This document shows, in pieces, positions 40,341 to 52,717 of a stretch of DNA of 64,000 bases. Position numbers and translations under genes: made by a program. The DNA is from Rallus limicola. Its lineage: Eukaryota; Chordata; Aves; Gruiformes; Rallidae. Below the pieces are notes generated by a model. The model made no database searches, had not been told where the DNA came from, and was given only the letters and a program-made list of their open reading frames with translations. The DNA lies in the NCBI GenBank assembly GCA_022605955.1, contig JAKCOZ010000001.1:34831646-34895645 (forward strand), written 5' to 3'. Every line of letters begins with the position of its first letter. Within the stretch, counting starts at the first letter, position 1.

Positions 40341-43050
40341 GTAAAACATAAATCAAGTGTGGTGTTTCATCACACTGATGTCTTGTCATACTGATTTCAT
40401 CCTCCATCTCAGAAGATGGAAAACTTTCACTGTCTTAAGCCAAAAAAACATCCGAATGAAAAGAAAAGCCATTTACTGGTGGGTTTTTGTATACTCACAA
40501 CAGCAATTTTCATGTAATGAGAAAGTATTTTAGGTCTCAGAATTAACAGCTTTATTCAGAATCAACTTCACAGAAAATTAGTAGTTTCCCTCTGGAAAAA
40601 AACCCTGGAGCAGTTATACATTTCAATAGGTGATCAAAATAAATACAAAAATTAAGGATGAGGACAAAACTTCAGGCTTTAATCATCAGACCTGACAGTA
40701 ATCATAACCGTAACATAAATAATTTGTGTATACAGGGATATAAAAAAAGCACTGATGAGATCCACTATTAGAATAAAGTATTTTGGTTGCACTTCATTTA
40801 AAGTCCAGGCTGAAGCACATCTCAGCCTATACAGGATCATTTTATATCTGGACATCAGAAGCATATTCTGTGGTCCACTGCTCTGCAATAAACAGATGTT
40901 TGAATATACCCTATGCTACAGATAACATTAAATTTGCCTCCTGGGATTTACAGGACATTGGTTCCTAATGAGCAAATTTAATACTAGGGCAAAATACAGA
41001 ATTTGTGAGATAGGACACATAGAAAATACTACTAAAGACTACGATTATCCATGCATCTTTAACTGTACTTAACATTTATTATGGACTAAAACCCATACCA
41101 AGAAGCAAGAATTAGACAGTGTGTCTCACTATTATGCGTTATAGAGCACCAGTTATGTATAAAGGAAAAAAAAATGTTGTCCACTGATATTTTCTTCAGA
41201 GGGGAAAAAAACAACCACCACATTTTAAATTATACATGAAATTAACTTCATGGTCATAAAGTTAAAATTAAATATATGTAAGAAGATCAGGAATAAAAAG
41301 ACCCTAAGCTTTTCAGCAGGAATAGAGAAAAACAGGGTCCTGTTAGACTATGTATTGTAAGAAAATAAGTGAATCCCTGAGCTTGGAGTAATGTTCACAG
41401 TCATCCACCTGAGCCACGGGCAAGACACAGCAGAGTTTAATTTGTCCTTCCTTGACATCCTGTTCAAGCAGCCTCTCAGCCTTTTTTCAGTCTGCAAAAT
41501 CAAGGATATAACCTTTTTTTCCTGCAGTTTTCCATGCATTTTAAAATAGTATTTGGAGTTTTATGGATTCTCTACAACAGTATGCATGCCAGTTTTGGTT
41601 TATCTAAGGTAGAATTATTGCAGGAATTTAATGTTATTGTTTAAGATGGATTTTTTTTTTCCAGAGCCACACCAGTAAATACATGGCTTAGGAAGAGTTT
41701 CATATTATTCTAGACTGTAAGCAACAGGTGATTATGATAGAGAATAATACACAGATATAGACTGCACCACAGAATCAGAAAACACACCTAGCATCCAGTT
41801 TCATAACAAATAACACTTTTTCAACTTTGGCCTTCCAGATAAAAAAAATTGCTTACAGACCTTATAAATTCTTATTTGTTAAATGGGTTTATTAAATTTC
41901 AATATTAAAGCAAATTATTTCTATACGTAGAGCATTAATGCGTATTAAAGTCTAATACATGGTTATGTCAACAATATTTTAGCTGTCTTTGATTAATTTA
42001 GTATTTTATTACATTTTTTTGCTATATAGTCTAAGCCAGTGAAGAATGACAACTCTACCTCGTATTTGTCAGAACTCTACCATACATCCATTATGGACCA
42101 TTTCGTGCTTTGCAGGTTTATGTCTTTTGAGAAAGCTGCTACACAGCTCCTCAGTATATCCCATTTGATTTATTAATATAAAGCAGAATGTGATTTGACT
42201 ACCACATCTCAGTCAAGTAATGTTGAGGTACATTAGCAGTAGTTCCGTTTCAATAAAATGGAGGTTGACATGACAGCATTCCTTCCATCATGTCAAAAAA
42301 CGTCTTTCATATCTGCACATATTACTGTTTTACGCTCTCACCTACTACATCTGTAAAGCACTCTCTGTATCACTTTTCTGCAGGAATCTAAGCATTTTCA
42401 AGTGTGATTAATGTGAATGCAGCATGCAAGGCTGACTATAGTCATTTGTGTGCCAGCATCATTGCTGGTATTTTGCTCTGTAGCCTGGATCTCCAAGGCT
42501 GCTGTGATTAGATTGGAGTTCAGAAAATCTGTGTTATAATCTGAATTTATTTGGCATTTTCACCGAGGTAATACTCAGAAATTTTACGTTGTTCTTAATG
42601 ATGGCTACTGTAACACAAATATCCTATGACAAGAGCTCAGGTAATAACGCCATGCATTGATATAATTAAGTTGTAAACCGGAGTGCAGGATTTCAGGAGA
42701 GAACTAAAACTAAAAATGAGGACAATTTTTTAGTTATTTCTATTTAAGTACAATTTAAAACTCACATTGAAGCCCTCCCTGCTGAGGAAAGAATATGCTG
42801 ATTTTCGGTCTATTCTCAATAACCACCTGTAGGGAAGAAAGTTCTTTTGCCTTCAGATCAGCCATTATAGACTGCAGTCAATTAGGTTCTGTGACTAGAT
42901 AGGAACACAAGATATCTCATTTAGTCAGGAAATACTAGACTGGCAAATGAATATTCATTGCTATCTGATTTCAAACCTTACTGTTCTGACCTCATAAGCA
43001 CAATCAGAAGACATGCAAGCAAGAGGAAATATCCAGTACAGGTCACTGAA
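40340..43050. other. AT-rich non-coding stretch, no gene seen
   Basis: No recognised exon, LTR or CR1. A donor-like GCTCAG|GTAATAAC occurs near 42640 without supporting coding sequence. The stretch lies directly left of the retroviral pol fragment, yet I see no LTR or gag-like sequence in it. Confidence 0.5.
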
Positions 43051-43054
43051 AGGG

Positions 43055-43740
43055 TCTGTGTGGACTGTGGTCAAACAGAATCAGTACAAGGCAGTCCCAC
43101 CATTTGCCATGGACTGATCCTGAGAGCACAGGAAAAGGGTGAAGCTCCAGCACCTGCAATACACTGATGACATCATTGTGTGGGGCAACAGAGCAGAAAT
43201 TTTTGAGGAAGGGAAGAAAGTAATCCAAATTCTTCTGAAAGCCAGTTTCACTTTGAAACAAAGTAAGGTCAAAGGATCTGCACAGGAGATCCAGTTTTTA
43301 GGAATAATATGACAAGATGGAGTTTGTCAGAACCCAATGGATGTAATTAACAAAACAGCAGCCAGGTCTCCACCAACAAAGAGGAAACACAAGCTTTCTC
43401 AGGCCTTGTGAGTTTCTGGAGGATGCATATCCAAAATTATGGTCTGATTGCAAGTCCTCTTTATCAAGTGACCTGGAAGAAGAATTTTAAATGGGGCCTT
43501 GAACAATGACAAGCCTTTAAACAAATCAAACAGGAAACAGTTCACACAGTAGCCCTTAGGCCAATTCAGGCAGGACCAGATGTAAAAAAAAATGCTCTCC
43601 ATACCACAGCCAGGGGCCTACCTGGAGTATCTGGCAGAAAGCTCCAGGGGAGACCCAAGGTCAATCCCTAGGATTCCCAGGATTTTGGAGTCAGGGATAT
43701 AGAGGATTTGAGGCCAGCTATACCCAAACTGAAAAAAAAA
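43055..43740 (+). pseudogene. Endogenous retrovirus pol fragment (reverse transcriptase), broken
   Basis: A decayed copy of part of a retroviral pol gene. The + strand frame carries the polymerase catalytic box as YTDD at 43160-43171, a variant of the YxDD metal-binding motif. It is followed by a lysine-rich stretch ending in a QFLGI-like motif (about 43289-43306), the usual order in reverse transcriptase from palm to thumb and connection. In-frame stop codons lie at 43310-43312 and 43409-43411, and homology shifts to another frame after about 43450, so there is at least one indel. Only about 0.7 kb survives: no protease, integrase, gag or env and no flanking LTR is recognised. The motif order and spacing suggest an ERVL-like or related avian element, but the class is uncertain. 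The copy is non-functional. The short ORFs on both strands here are shadows of it. Confidence 0.85.
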
Positions 43741-43849
43741 GTAGTTATTGGTATGTATACAGTGGTAAAAGTAGTTAGATAAAATGCCAGTTTTGAGAGC
43801 TGTATGCCTGCCCTCTTGTAACACTTCCAAGCCATAAAACTCAAGGTAT

Positions 43850-44250
43850 TTTAGAACTGCAGAATGATAACAGTTGAAAGAGACATTAGGAGGTCTCTGC
43901 TCAAAGTAGACTCAGTCTTTCAGGACTTTATTCAGTGGGGAACTTCCAAGGATGGAAACTGCAAAGCTTCTCTGAGTAACCTGTCCCAGTGCTCAGCTCT
44001 CCTACTGCTAAAATATATTTCTTGTTTCTGTATTTTCAGGTCAGCATAGCTCATTTCATTTCTCCCAAGAAAAGCTACTTCTCTTAATTCTAATGAATCT
44101 CAGATGCCCTTAACAAATCCTTGATTCCTGGAGCTCTCTCTCAGTCAAGTGTATAAATTAATCTCCCAAATTTGCAGCAGTTGATTATCTTGGCAGAGCC
44201 TCCTACTACACCTACCCTGGGGTAGAACATAATACAGCATCTGTGACCTC
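43850..44250 (-). mobile_element. Old diverged CR1 LINE, minus strand
   Basis: The + strand reads AGAATGATAACAGTTGAAAG, then GGAGGTCTCTGCTCAAAGTA near 43890, TTCCAAGGATGGAAACTGCA near 43945, GAGTAACCTGTCCCAGTGCT near 43975 and, further on, degraded CR1 sequence to about 44250. These match the CR1 landmarks (GTTGGAAGGGACCTC, CAAAGCAGG, TCCAAGGATGGAGACTCCAC, GGGCAACCTGTGCCAGTGCT) with many substitutions. This is an older insertion than the copies at 14.7, 34.8 and 50.5 kb. It starts about 110 bp after the pol fragment ends. Confidence 0.8.
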
Positions 44251-47200
44251 TGAGGTTTACCTAAGGATCCTATTAGCTCTTTGCATTTGCCATTGATTTA
44301 TTTTGCAGATACCCCATACAGCTTTTTGAGAAAGAAACAATTAATAAATCAGCAGCATTAAGAAAAAGTAAAAAATCAAAGCTGTCAAAAAAAAAAAAGC
44401 CAACAGAAAATCCACCTCAATTTACCCTCCTAGAAAATTCTCATGACAGTAATTGTGACTACTCCAAAAAGACTTTTGTTCTTAGTTACTTGAAGAGGGA
44501 TCCATCTTCACATAGTACTTCTATAAGTTTTGATGCCTTTCTATAATTAACAATGACAAGTTTAAAAGAGAAAGGACTGGAAGCATAATGCTTTCAGTAA
44601 AGTCTTCACTTTTGAACTGCAAACTCAGCTAATGTGTACAGATAAGGATACTAGTATGAAAAGATGCTTTTTGAAGAAGGCTAAATTAACTGGCTTTTGA
44701 TATAAAACCTAAAGATAATATGATATGCACTTGAATAAACCTATTTTCAACTTTTCAGCATTAAATTAAGGGATAAAATAAAGCTCTTAATAAGGATGTC
44801 TACCTAGCAAATAACAGAAAGGGAAAACACACTAAGTATAACAAATCATACATTTGTTAAAATAATGCAAAAAGACACTAGGAAATTACTAAATTCTGAG
44901 GCTTAGCATAGATTACCTAGATAGAACATTGAAATTTATTAAACTGCTTAAAATTTATGAAAAACTGATTTGTGATTGATAAATAGTTTCTATGTATTTT
45001 TTAATTATCCTGCACAGAGACTACTTGGGACACTTTCCTTGAAGAAGCTCTGACACTGGTTTACAGTATTTTTAGTGAATTCTTTGATTTACTTCAGCAA
45101 AACTTACACAGCATGAAGCATCATTTCCTAGTAACCAACAATAGAGAACTATCTATGCATAACTGACAGTGAAATTCAGTCACCCATATCAAATTGTGAT
45201 GACCACAGGTGCCATTAAATACTTGCTAATTCATGTAGTTTCTAAACATGCTTAGTTAAAACATTAGAACAGTAAAATGCATTCAGTTTGGATTGCAAAA
45301 TGCAGAAGACCCCAACTTGCCTGTTTAAGCCCAAAACATGTTCTTCAACTTTATCTGTGCGAGACTTAAACTGTTTGGTACCAGAGGCTCATTTATATAC
45401 TTGTACTACAAAATTTAAATCAATTGGCATAATCAAATCCTACCAAGTGTTTGCCACCAAGATGGATTATGTCTTTTCTGTTAGTTTACCCTTCAGCTAT
45501 TGCAGTGAATAAACTAAACACAATAGTACTAGATAAAACTTAGAGTTCTGACAGAGAACCTTAAATTATTCCACTGAATTAGGAATGACCATAAATGCAA
45601 CTTATAAAGCCATCATACTTCTGCACAGCAACTGTTTTATCAAGATTGATTTAGTGTTAATATTTAACTTAAATGTATAAATACTTGCATACTTCAGGTC
45701 AAGAGTGCAGCACTTATGCAGTTGTGCCATCTCTAGCCCAGATCCTTTCTCAGGCTGTGACCAGTACCAGGCACTCAGGTAAAAACAAGTGAGAAATCTC
45801 AGATCAAAATACTTCAGACTGTTTTGAAAAAAAAAAAATAAAAAAATTATGCAAGAAAACACTAGCTAAAATGAAAATTAAGGATGCTGAGTTTAATTAT
45901 AGTGTAAATATATGACTTTTAAAACCAGTATGATTCATCCATATTCTGAAGCAATATTCCTTTGATTGATGTTGAGCTCAAACAGATATAAATGAAAATT
46001 GTTTGACTAGGTAACTACAGATGTTCTCTTCAACTTGTTGACTGGGCATTTGGATTACAATTGCATAAACAGGAAGTGTTACAGGAAACCAAACAATCTC
46101 TCTTGAAACAAAGCTGTCAAAATACATTTTTAAGTCTGCTATATCTAAAATACTCCAGTAGGAGTAGGAGGTTCAACAGCCTCTCAAACACAAATGCAAT
46201 TACATACCTAAATGGCTCTTCAACGAAAGAATAATTATGTATGTCACGGACCTGTTTTGAGAGAAAGTCTAAGACACTTCAGTTCTGAGTTCAGAAACAT
46301 GAATTCAGGTATCAACATGTAAGCATCCATTCTTTTCTAGCCTTTACAGATGGTCTTAACTAGATCTCTGCTGTCCATTACAGATACCTACAAATTAGGT
46401 ACTTACATTTAGGCAAAAATCTCCCAACAGAATTCAAACCTTTAACTACAAAACTAAGTTTTCCTTAAGCTACAAATGACTGCCAGCAAAGAGGGTTTTT
46501 TAAAGGTGAAAAATACACAATACAAACACTTACAGCAGTATTTTCTACTGTATTCTCACACCAGTGGTAACTCTGAAATTAAAGTCTGCGGCTCCAGAGT
46601 ATTTAGAAGGAAGATACTTGAGGATTTCTTTGAAGTTACCCTAGGAATTTTGTATGATGAACAAAATGGACTACCACTAGAAATGTCTGATTTGTCTAAC
46701 CATATTTATTAGCTCTCTTGACTTTCATTGTCACTGTCACAGTAAAGGTCACTTCAGTGAGTTCATCTGAATGATTAAATCAACAGCATAGAAATTAAAA
46801 AGGCCTAGAGACCAGTTCCTGAAGCAACATGCAGAAAAAAATTATTTAATATTCTATGAAATAATTTCAGGTGTCACATACCTAATGAGTAAAGGGCAAA
46901 TTAAGAATTTCCAGGGCATAAACTTTTATTAGTCCACTTTAGTGTTCCTCATTCAAGTGAGCTGTCTGAAAAGAAAATCTAGACAGAGTCCTATACTTTC
47001 TTTCCACCTATTTAATATTCCTTTGTATAAAGTCAAGTCATGGCCCTATTTCCTAATTACCAAGTTTTTGTATGTACAGCTTGGAGTAAGCAATGAAAAC
47101 CTTAGCAGCAACTAGGCATTTGGCTTACCTGCAGCGTATCGCCAAGAAACCATCTGTGTAACAGAGGACTATAGTCACTGTCTTCCTCCTTCAATATGAA

Positions 47201-50200
47201 TTCCATTCTCATACAGCTTCACTACCCATCTTTTCCCCTCTTGATATTTTGTCTTCTCACCTTCTACTTTTTATTGTTCATCTGCTTTTCCTTTCCCTTG
47301 CACAACTCTCCATCTTACTCCTTAGCAGCAACATGTGGGAAGAAACAGATCTTCATAGGCCCCTCTGAAGATATTAAGCTGTTCTGGCACACAACAGCAA
47401 TCAATACTCCAGTAGAAGCAGAATACTGCACAAAATACAAAGATTACTGAACACAGAAATATCAAAATGAGGAATCAGCGCAACAATGAACCTCCCACAG
47501 CCCTGTTTCATTTTGCCCATTTTTAATTACTACATTATTTGGATTTATTGGGAATATAAATTCTGCAGACACCAACGGACTGACTAATAATGCTGAGAAA
47601 TTATTAATGGATCAAATTTTATGGAAATTCATGCATTCTCTCATTCCTTGATCTTCCCAGCTGTTGCATAAGCAAGAAAAATATCAGCTATCTGGAAAAG
47701 AAAAATGGCTGGGCGGGGAGGAGGGAGGCATGTTTAAAAATGTAATAGAAGCATGAAATAAAGGAAGAAAAAAAAAAATCATCTAACTGCCTCTTTTCCT
47801 CTCTCCTCTGGCCTGTGGTTCTATAGATTGAACAGACCTGAACCACCGCACAAACCCCAAACCAATGCATCAATAAAACCATCCAAACAAAGATTGTGCA
47901 CTATCAAACAGAAAGGAGCTTTTGTCAACCTGTTAACCCAATCACCCAGTACTTAAACTGGCTAAATATTTAATCACTGAAGAAAATAACATAAATAGAT
48001 GATCTGTATACTATTACAGTTATTTGTAAACTGGTATTTAGCTTGAGTCTGCGCAAATATAATGGACAATAATATTGATCACACAATTTCAAAGTTCTTT
48101 TGTAGTAATACTGTCAGATTCGACAATTTCTGTGAGTCATTCACAGCAAATTTTTGTCTTCAACGCTAAATAAAAAGACTGTAAACTGGCATGAGGTCAT
48201 CTGCTTTCTTTAAAATTCTCATCCCTCCTCTTAAAAAGTAAATGAGGACTTAAAACATTTTTTATACTATTCTCCATCTAATACTCCCTCAACAGTTTTA
48301 ATTACCTACATGCTATATTGTAATGTTACTCCTGCAAACAGTCTAGCCTACTTAAATATACTGTTCCAAAAACAGCCTAAAGCATCTTATACTGATGCCC
48401 AATTTTTAGTATATAAAAAAGTATTTATTTTTATCATTTATTATTTCCATATGTATTTGTGCTGTAAGTCTCTGGAAACAGAAGATTTAAATGTACTACT
48501 TCTGCAGTATTTGGATGTTAGCACTGTGTTTGCCACAGTGAAATCTGCTCCTTTTCCAGGCTGAAAGGCTTTAGCTTTTTTCCCCTTTCAAGAGTTTCTA
48601 CTCGATGTGAAACTGCAGTCCAGAGGAGACGTTCCTTTTCCTTTACTACATACCAGCAATTCAAATGTCTCTTCCTTATGTGCCTTGTTATGTGTAGAAA
48701 TCTGTAAGTTACTCTTGGTGAGTCTTGCTAAAATACCTAATCTATTGATTAGCATTGTGGGATTTGCATACAACTGCCTACATACAGCTCACTCCTATTT
48801 TCAGACTGATAACAAAATTCACAGTCAGCACAGTCAGTAATCCTCAGAATAACTCATTGTAAGTATGCTTGCTCATATGGTACCCTACATGTCAAATTAA
48901 TCATGCTTAACTTCAGCTACCTAAAAGATAGTTTTGGCTAATCTAATCTAATCTAATCTAATCTAATCATCCAGATCCTCCATCCAATTCACTGGGGCAG
49001 ACATGCATGAAAAGAAAACAATTCATTCCATCTATATCAGATGTCTCTTAAAATGGGATAAATTGCACTCAGGGTACTGCTTGCCCTGGTAATTACAGAG
49101 GAAGTCTAGGTGACTCAGTTTTATTAAAAAAAACTAATTTTCAGACAGATATATTGAAATAAAATGTAATCCAGCTATTACATGGCAACAGAAGGAGTAC
49201 TTCCAAATAGTGAGTTATGTTACATCACCTCCCCAGAATGCCACAGCCTAAGCAGACAAAAGCTATTTCCTGTCAGCAGAGATGAGTTCAGACTGAGAGT
49301 CGTCTGCACAGTATCTTTAGCTGCTTTACTGTTCTCCTACAGCCAGCGATGCTGGCAAAACTCCATACAACAAGCTTGGCCCAGAATACAAGGCAATAAA
49401 TTAATAAACATATTAGTGGAATATTATAAAAGTTCACAGCTAAGTATGATTGCTGAGATGCAAAAGAATCCTGCTGGATATTAGTGCTTAGTCTGCGCAT
49501 TCTTAATCTTCTTTAAATGAGAACTGGAAGTACACTTCCCAGCAAACATTAAAAAGTGTTCCAAGATACTGAAATGCAGGGAGCAGTGTGTGTTGCAACA
49601 CACCAGGTTTTAACCCTGTATGCAACCATAATCCCCCAGGTGTGAGCAGTGTGGTGAGATGTTAGCAAAAGCACCACAAGTAAACTTTCTTGTGACTTTA
49701 AACAACTCCCTTTGCAAAGCCAGATCTTTGATTCTGAAGTTGAAGCAAGGAAAACAGATCCTGATACTGGCTTAACCACCTGTACGTTTTCACATTCAAG
49801 GTTTTGTTCTTAGAACAAAAATCATAAGTCGTCTATTCAAGCCTCTTAAAAAGAAACTAATCTGTCCAAACTAAAATAGCAAACAACAAAAGCTTTATTT
49901 AAAGCTGATACTTATCAGGCAACCATAGCATGAAAAGCAAGTAATAAACTTCTGCTTTGCTATGCCTACTAGACTCATAAATACTGCTTTTTCTTGCCTC
50001 CTCTCATGTCTGTGATCAAAAGACAGAACACTCTTGGCAAAAATACATTTAAGATTAAAGAAGAAAAACAAAAGAAGCCTGGTACAAAAGAAAATTGTTG
50101 CTGTATTTTCGGTATCATCATTTTTACTAAAACTTTTCTTTTTTAAGGAATATATGCTCCTGACTGGAAAACAGAACTCCAGAAGAAATTAAAGTATTTT

Positions 50201-50525
50201 GGAAAGGAGTTCAAACTGAAAATACAGCTATAACAACTATATGCAACACCCAACCTGTGTTAGTGTCTTACTGCATCAAATCTTCAAGAAGCTTGCTTTG
50301 CTTCCCTCACATTAAAATGACAAATTATTGATTTTTTAACTTGCCATGCCTTTTCTAACACTTTTTTTTTTCCAGGAACAAGATTTTGATTTGCTGTTTT
50401 TTTAATTGTTTTTTTTCTGCTGTTTACAGTTATAACTATTTGGAGTTAGAGGAATTAAAATAATTTCCAGCATGTACACAATTTCCAGAAAGTGTATGAA
50501 CACCTGATTCATGCCACTGGTTCAC
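44250..50525. other. AT-rich non-coding stretch, no gene seen
   Basis: No recognisable exon or mobile element in about 6.3 kb. A minus-strand donor-like CTGCAG|GTAAGCC lies near 47128 with a possible acceptor near 47324, but every frame between them is closed. A pentanucleotide microsatellite lies at 48938-48967. ORFs such as 49182-49484 (100 codons) show no recognisable domain. Confidence 0.5.
48938..48967. repeat. (CTAAT)6 microsatellite
   Basis: Six perfect copies of the pentamer CTAAT in tandem. It is likely to be length-polymorphic within the species. Confidence 0.95.
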
Positions 50526-50530
50526 ACACA

Positions 50531-50826
50531 ATCATAGAATCATAGGGGTTGGAAGGGACCTCGAGAGATCATCAGGTCCAACCCCCCTGCCAAAGCAGCT
50601 CCCTAGCTCATATTGCACAGACAGGTGTCCAGACAGGTCTTGAGTATCTCCAGAGATGGAGACTCCACCACCCCCCTGGGTAGCCTGTCCCAGGGCTCTG
50701 TCACCCTCACTGTGTAAAAGTTCTTCCACATGTTGGTGCAGAACTTCCTGTGCTCCAACTTGCAGCCATTGCCCCTTGTCCTGTCTCCCCAGACCATTTG
50801 TTTTAGACAGAGGTTTCTCACATCTC
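50531..50826 (-). mobile_element. CR1 LINE, 3' portion, minus strand
   Basis: The best preserved CR1 start in the window: ATCATAGAATCATAGGGGTT (50531-50550), then GGAAGGGACCTCGAGAGATC, CCAACCCCCCTGCCAAAGCA and GTAGCCTGTCCCAGGGCTCT. The minus-strand frame 50603-50845 keeps the CR1 ORF2 C-terminal pattern (KNFYTVRVTEPWDRLPRGVV). The copy stops at the LTR that begins at 50827, so the LTR may have inserted into it or the CR1 is simply 5'-truncated there. No CR1 continuation is visible after the LTR. Confidence 0.95.
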
Positions 50827-51888
50827 TGTGCTGGGTTTGTGACACAGGGGTTTGGTAGCAGGAACTACAGATGTGGCTGCTGTGAGAAGCTGCTAGAAGC
50901 TTCCCTCGTGTCTGACAGAGCCAATGCCAACTGGCTTCAAGATGGACCTACCCCTAGCCAAGGCCAAACTCATCAGCCCCGATAGGAGTGCCTCTGGGAT
51001 ATCATATTTAAGAAGGGTGGAAACCCATGCAACATCAAGAGCAATAGCAGTTGGAGAGAGGAGTGATAAGAAGTGAGAAGAACAATTCTGCAGGCAAGGT
51101 CAGGGAAGGAGGAAGGGATGGAGGTGCTCCTGGAACTAGAGCAGATTCCCCTGCAGCCCTGGAGGATGATACAAAGTAGAGATTCCACCTACTGCGCATG
51201 GAGGACCCCACATCAGAGATGGAGTCACCTGAATGAGGCTGTGACCCTGTGAGAAGCTTCTGCTAGAGAAGCAACCTGGCAGGAGCTGTAGCCCCTTGGA
51301 AAGAAGAGCCCGTGCCAGATCAGGTTTGCTGTTGGGACTTATGACGCTGGGGTTGGGGGGGGATCCATGCCCGAGAAGTCTGGTCCTGTAGGTCTGCACT
51401 CCATGGAAAGGACCCATGCCAGAGCAGTTTGTCAAGAACTGAAGCCCATGGGAAGGCCTCATGTTAAAGTTCACAGAGGAGAGTCTACCCTGATAGGGAC
51501 CACACCCTGGAGCAGGGGAAGAGTATGAGGCGCAGCAGAGACAACTGTGAGAGGAACTGACCACAGCCCCCATTTCCATCCCTCTGTGCCACCAGGGAGA
51601 GAAGGGAGAGAAATAAGTTGAGCCTGGGAAGAAGGGAGGGCTGGGGGAGATGTATTAATATCTGGTGTTATTTCTCATTAGTTGATTACAGTTTTGATTG
51701 GTAACCAACTAAATTAATTTTCCCAAGTTGAGTCTGTTTTGCTGGTGACAGCAATGGTGAGCGATCTCTCGCTGTCCTTATCTCAACCCACAGAACTTCT
51801 GTTGTAGTTTCCCCTGTCCAGCTGAGGAGGGGAGTGATAGAGCAGCTTTGGGGGGCACCTGGCCTGGTTTGGGGGTCACACCACCACA
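50827..51888 (+). mobile_element. Long ERV LTR (solo), plus strand
   Basis: About 1.06 kb of clearly higher GC, starting TGTGCTGGGTTTGTGACAC and ending GGGGTCACACCACCACA, so it has TG...CA ends. A TATA-like CATATTTAAGAAGGG at 51003-51017 sits where an LTR promoter would be and sets the orientation. The right end, read in reverse, matches the left end of the LTR at 52718 through several blocks, including TATCACTCCCCTCC, GATAAGGACAG, GAGAGATC and CAAAACAGACTCA. Repeated CCATG-containing units fill the centre (51190-51580). ORFs of 147, 71 and 67 codons on the minus strand are antisense readings. No internal retroviral genes adjoin it, so it appears to be a solo LTR. I could not find a convincing target-site duplication. 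Confidence 0.82.
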
Positions 51889-51890
51889 AC

Positions 51891-52717
51891 TATATATATA
51901 AATCAAGCAAAGCTTTAAAGTATACAAATTCTAGAATGGATTAGTAACCTTTAATAACTTTCTTAAATTTGGTCTAAAATTGTCCATACAGTTAAAAACT
52001 TAATTAAAATATGTATCCTGAAAATCCAGATTTTTCTCAGTAGTAATGATAACAGCTTGTTCTTTGCGTGGCCACAGAATTTATACAATTCCTGCTTTGG
52101 TACTATTAGGAGTTATATACATGCCTCAAATATTAATGATGATGATGAAAAACTTTCCTTCTTTTTCTGTGAGCTACACTAATACATTTTAGATTTATGA
52201 ATAACCTAAGATGAAGTGAATGAAGTATTTAAAAACTTTCCTCCAATAACAGTGTCAAAAGCTGTTGGTTGACTTGAGATTAAGATGCACCAAAGCACAT
52301 AAAACATTTGAACAAGGATTGGTATTAAAATATAAATGTATTCTTCACGTCCAATGTGAAATAACTTAAGCCAATTAAGCAGAGACCTCCTAATATATGC
52401 AGCTGTGGTTTGGTTTTTTTTAATTTGTATCCTATTTGTATGAATTACTACAGCTTCCCACAATTATGTAATTGAACATGATCACTTTTCTACATCTGCA
52501 GCCTAAAAATTTTAGTTTTCACTACATTTTATTACACTGCTCCAGGCATGCAGATTTCCATTAAGCAACAAAGATTATGTGGTTTAAAAATTATTTCTAA
52601 AAGCAAAGAATGTGAGACGACATCTGCCACATCTTCTATTGGAAAATAATTTAAACCATGAATTCTGACACTGAAGATTCACCCTGCCCCGTATATTGAG
52701 TAGTAACAGAAACCCAT
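51891..52717. other. AT-rich spacer between two LTRs
   Basis: It begins with a short TA repeat (51891-51900) directly after the LTR. The remainder is AT-rich, contains no gag, pol or env-like sequence and has only chance ORFs. This argues against the two flanking LTRs belonging to one provirus. Confidence 0.6.

Noticed and set aside
47118..47324. A minus-strand exon with a good CTGCAG|GTAAGCC donor
   Set aside because: All three frames between the possible acceptor and the donor contain stops, and the composition is not exon-like.
48938..48967. A CRISPR-like or other regular array
   Set aside because: It is a simple CTAAT microsatellite with no spacers; no direct-repeat/spacer array exists in the window.
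51136..51579. A 147-codon minus-strand ORF
   Set aside because: It is antisense to the plus-strand LTR at 50827-51888 and carries its repeated units.
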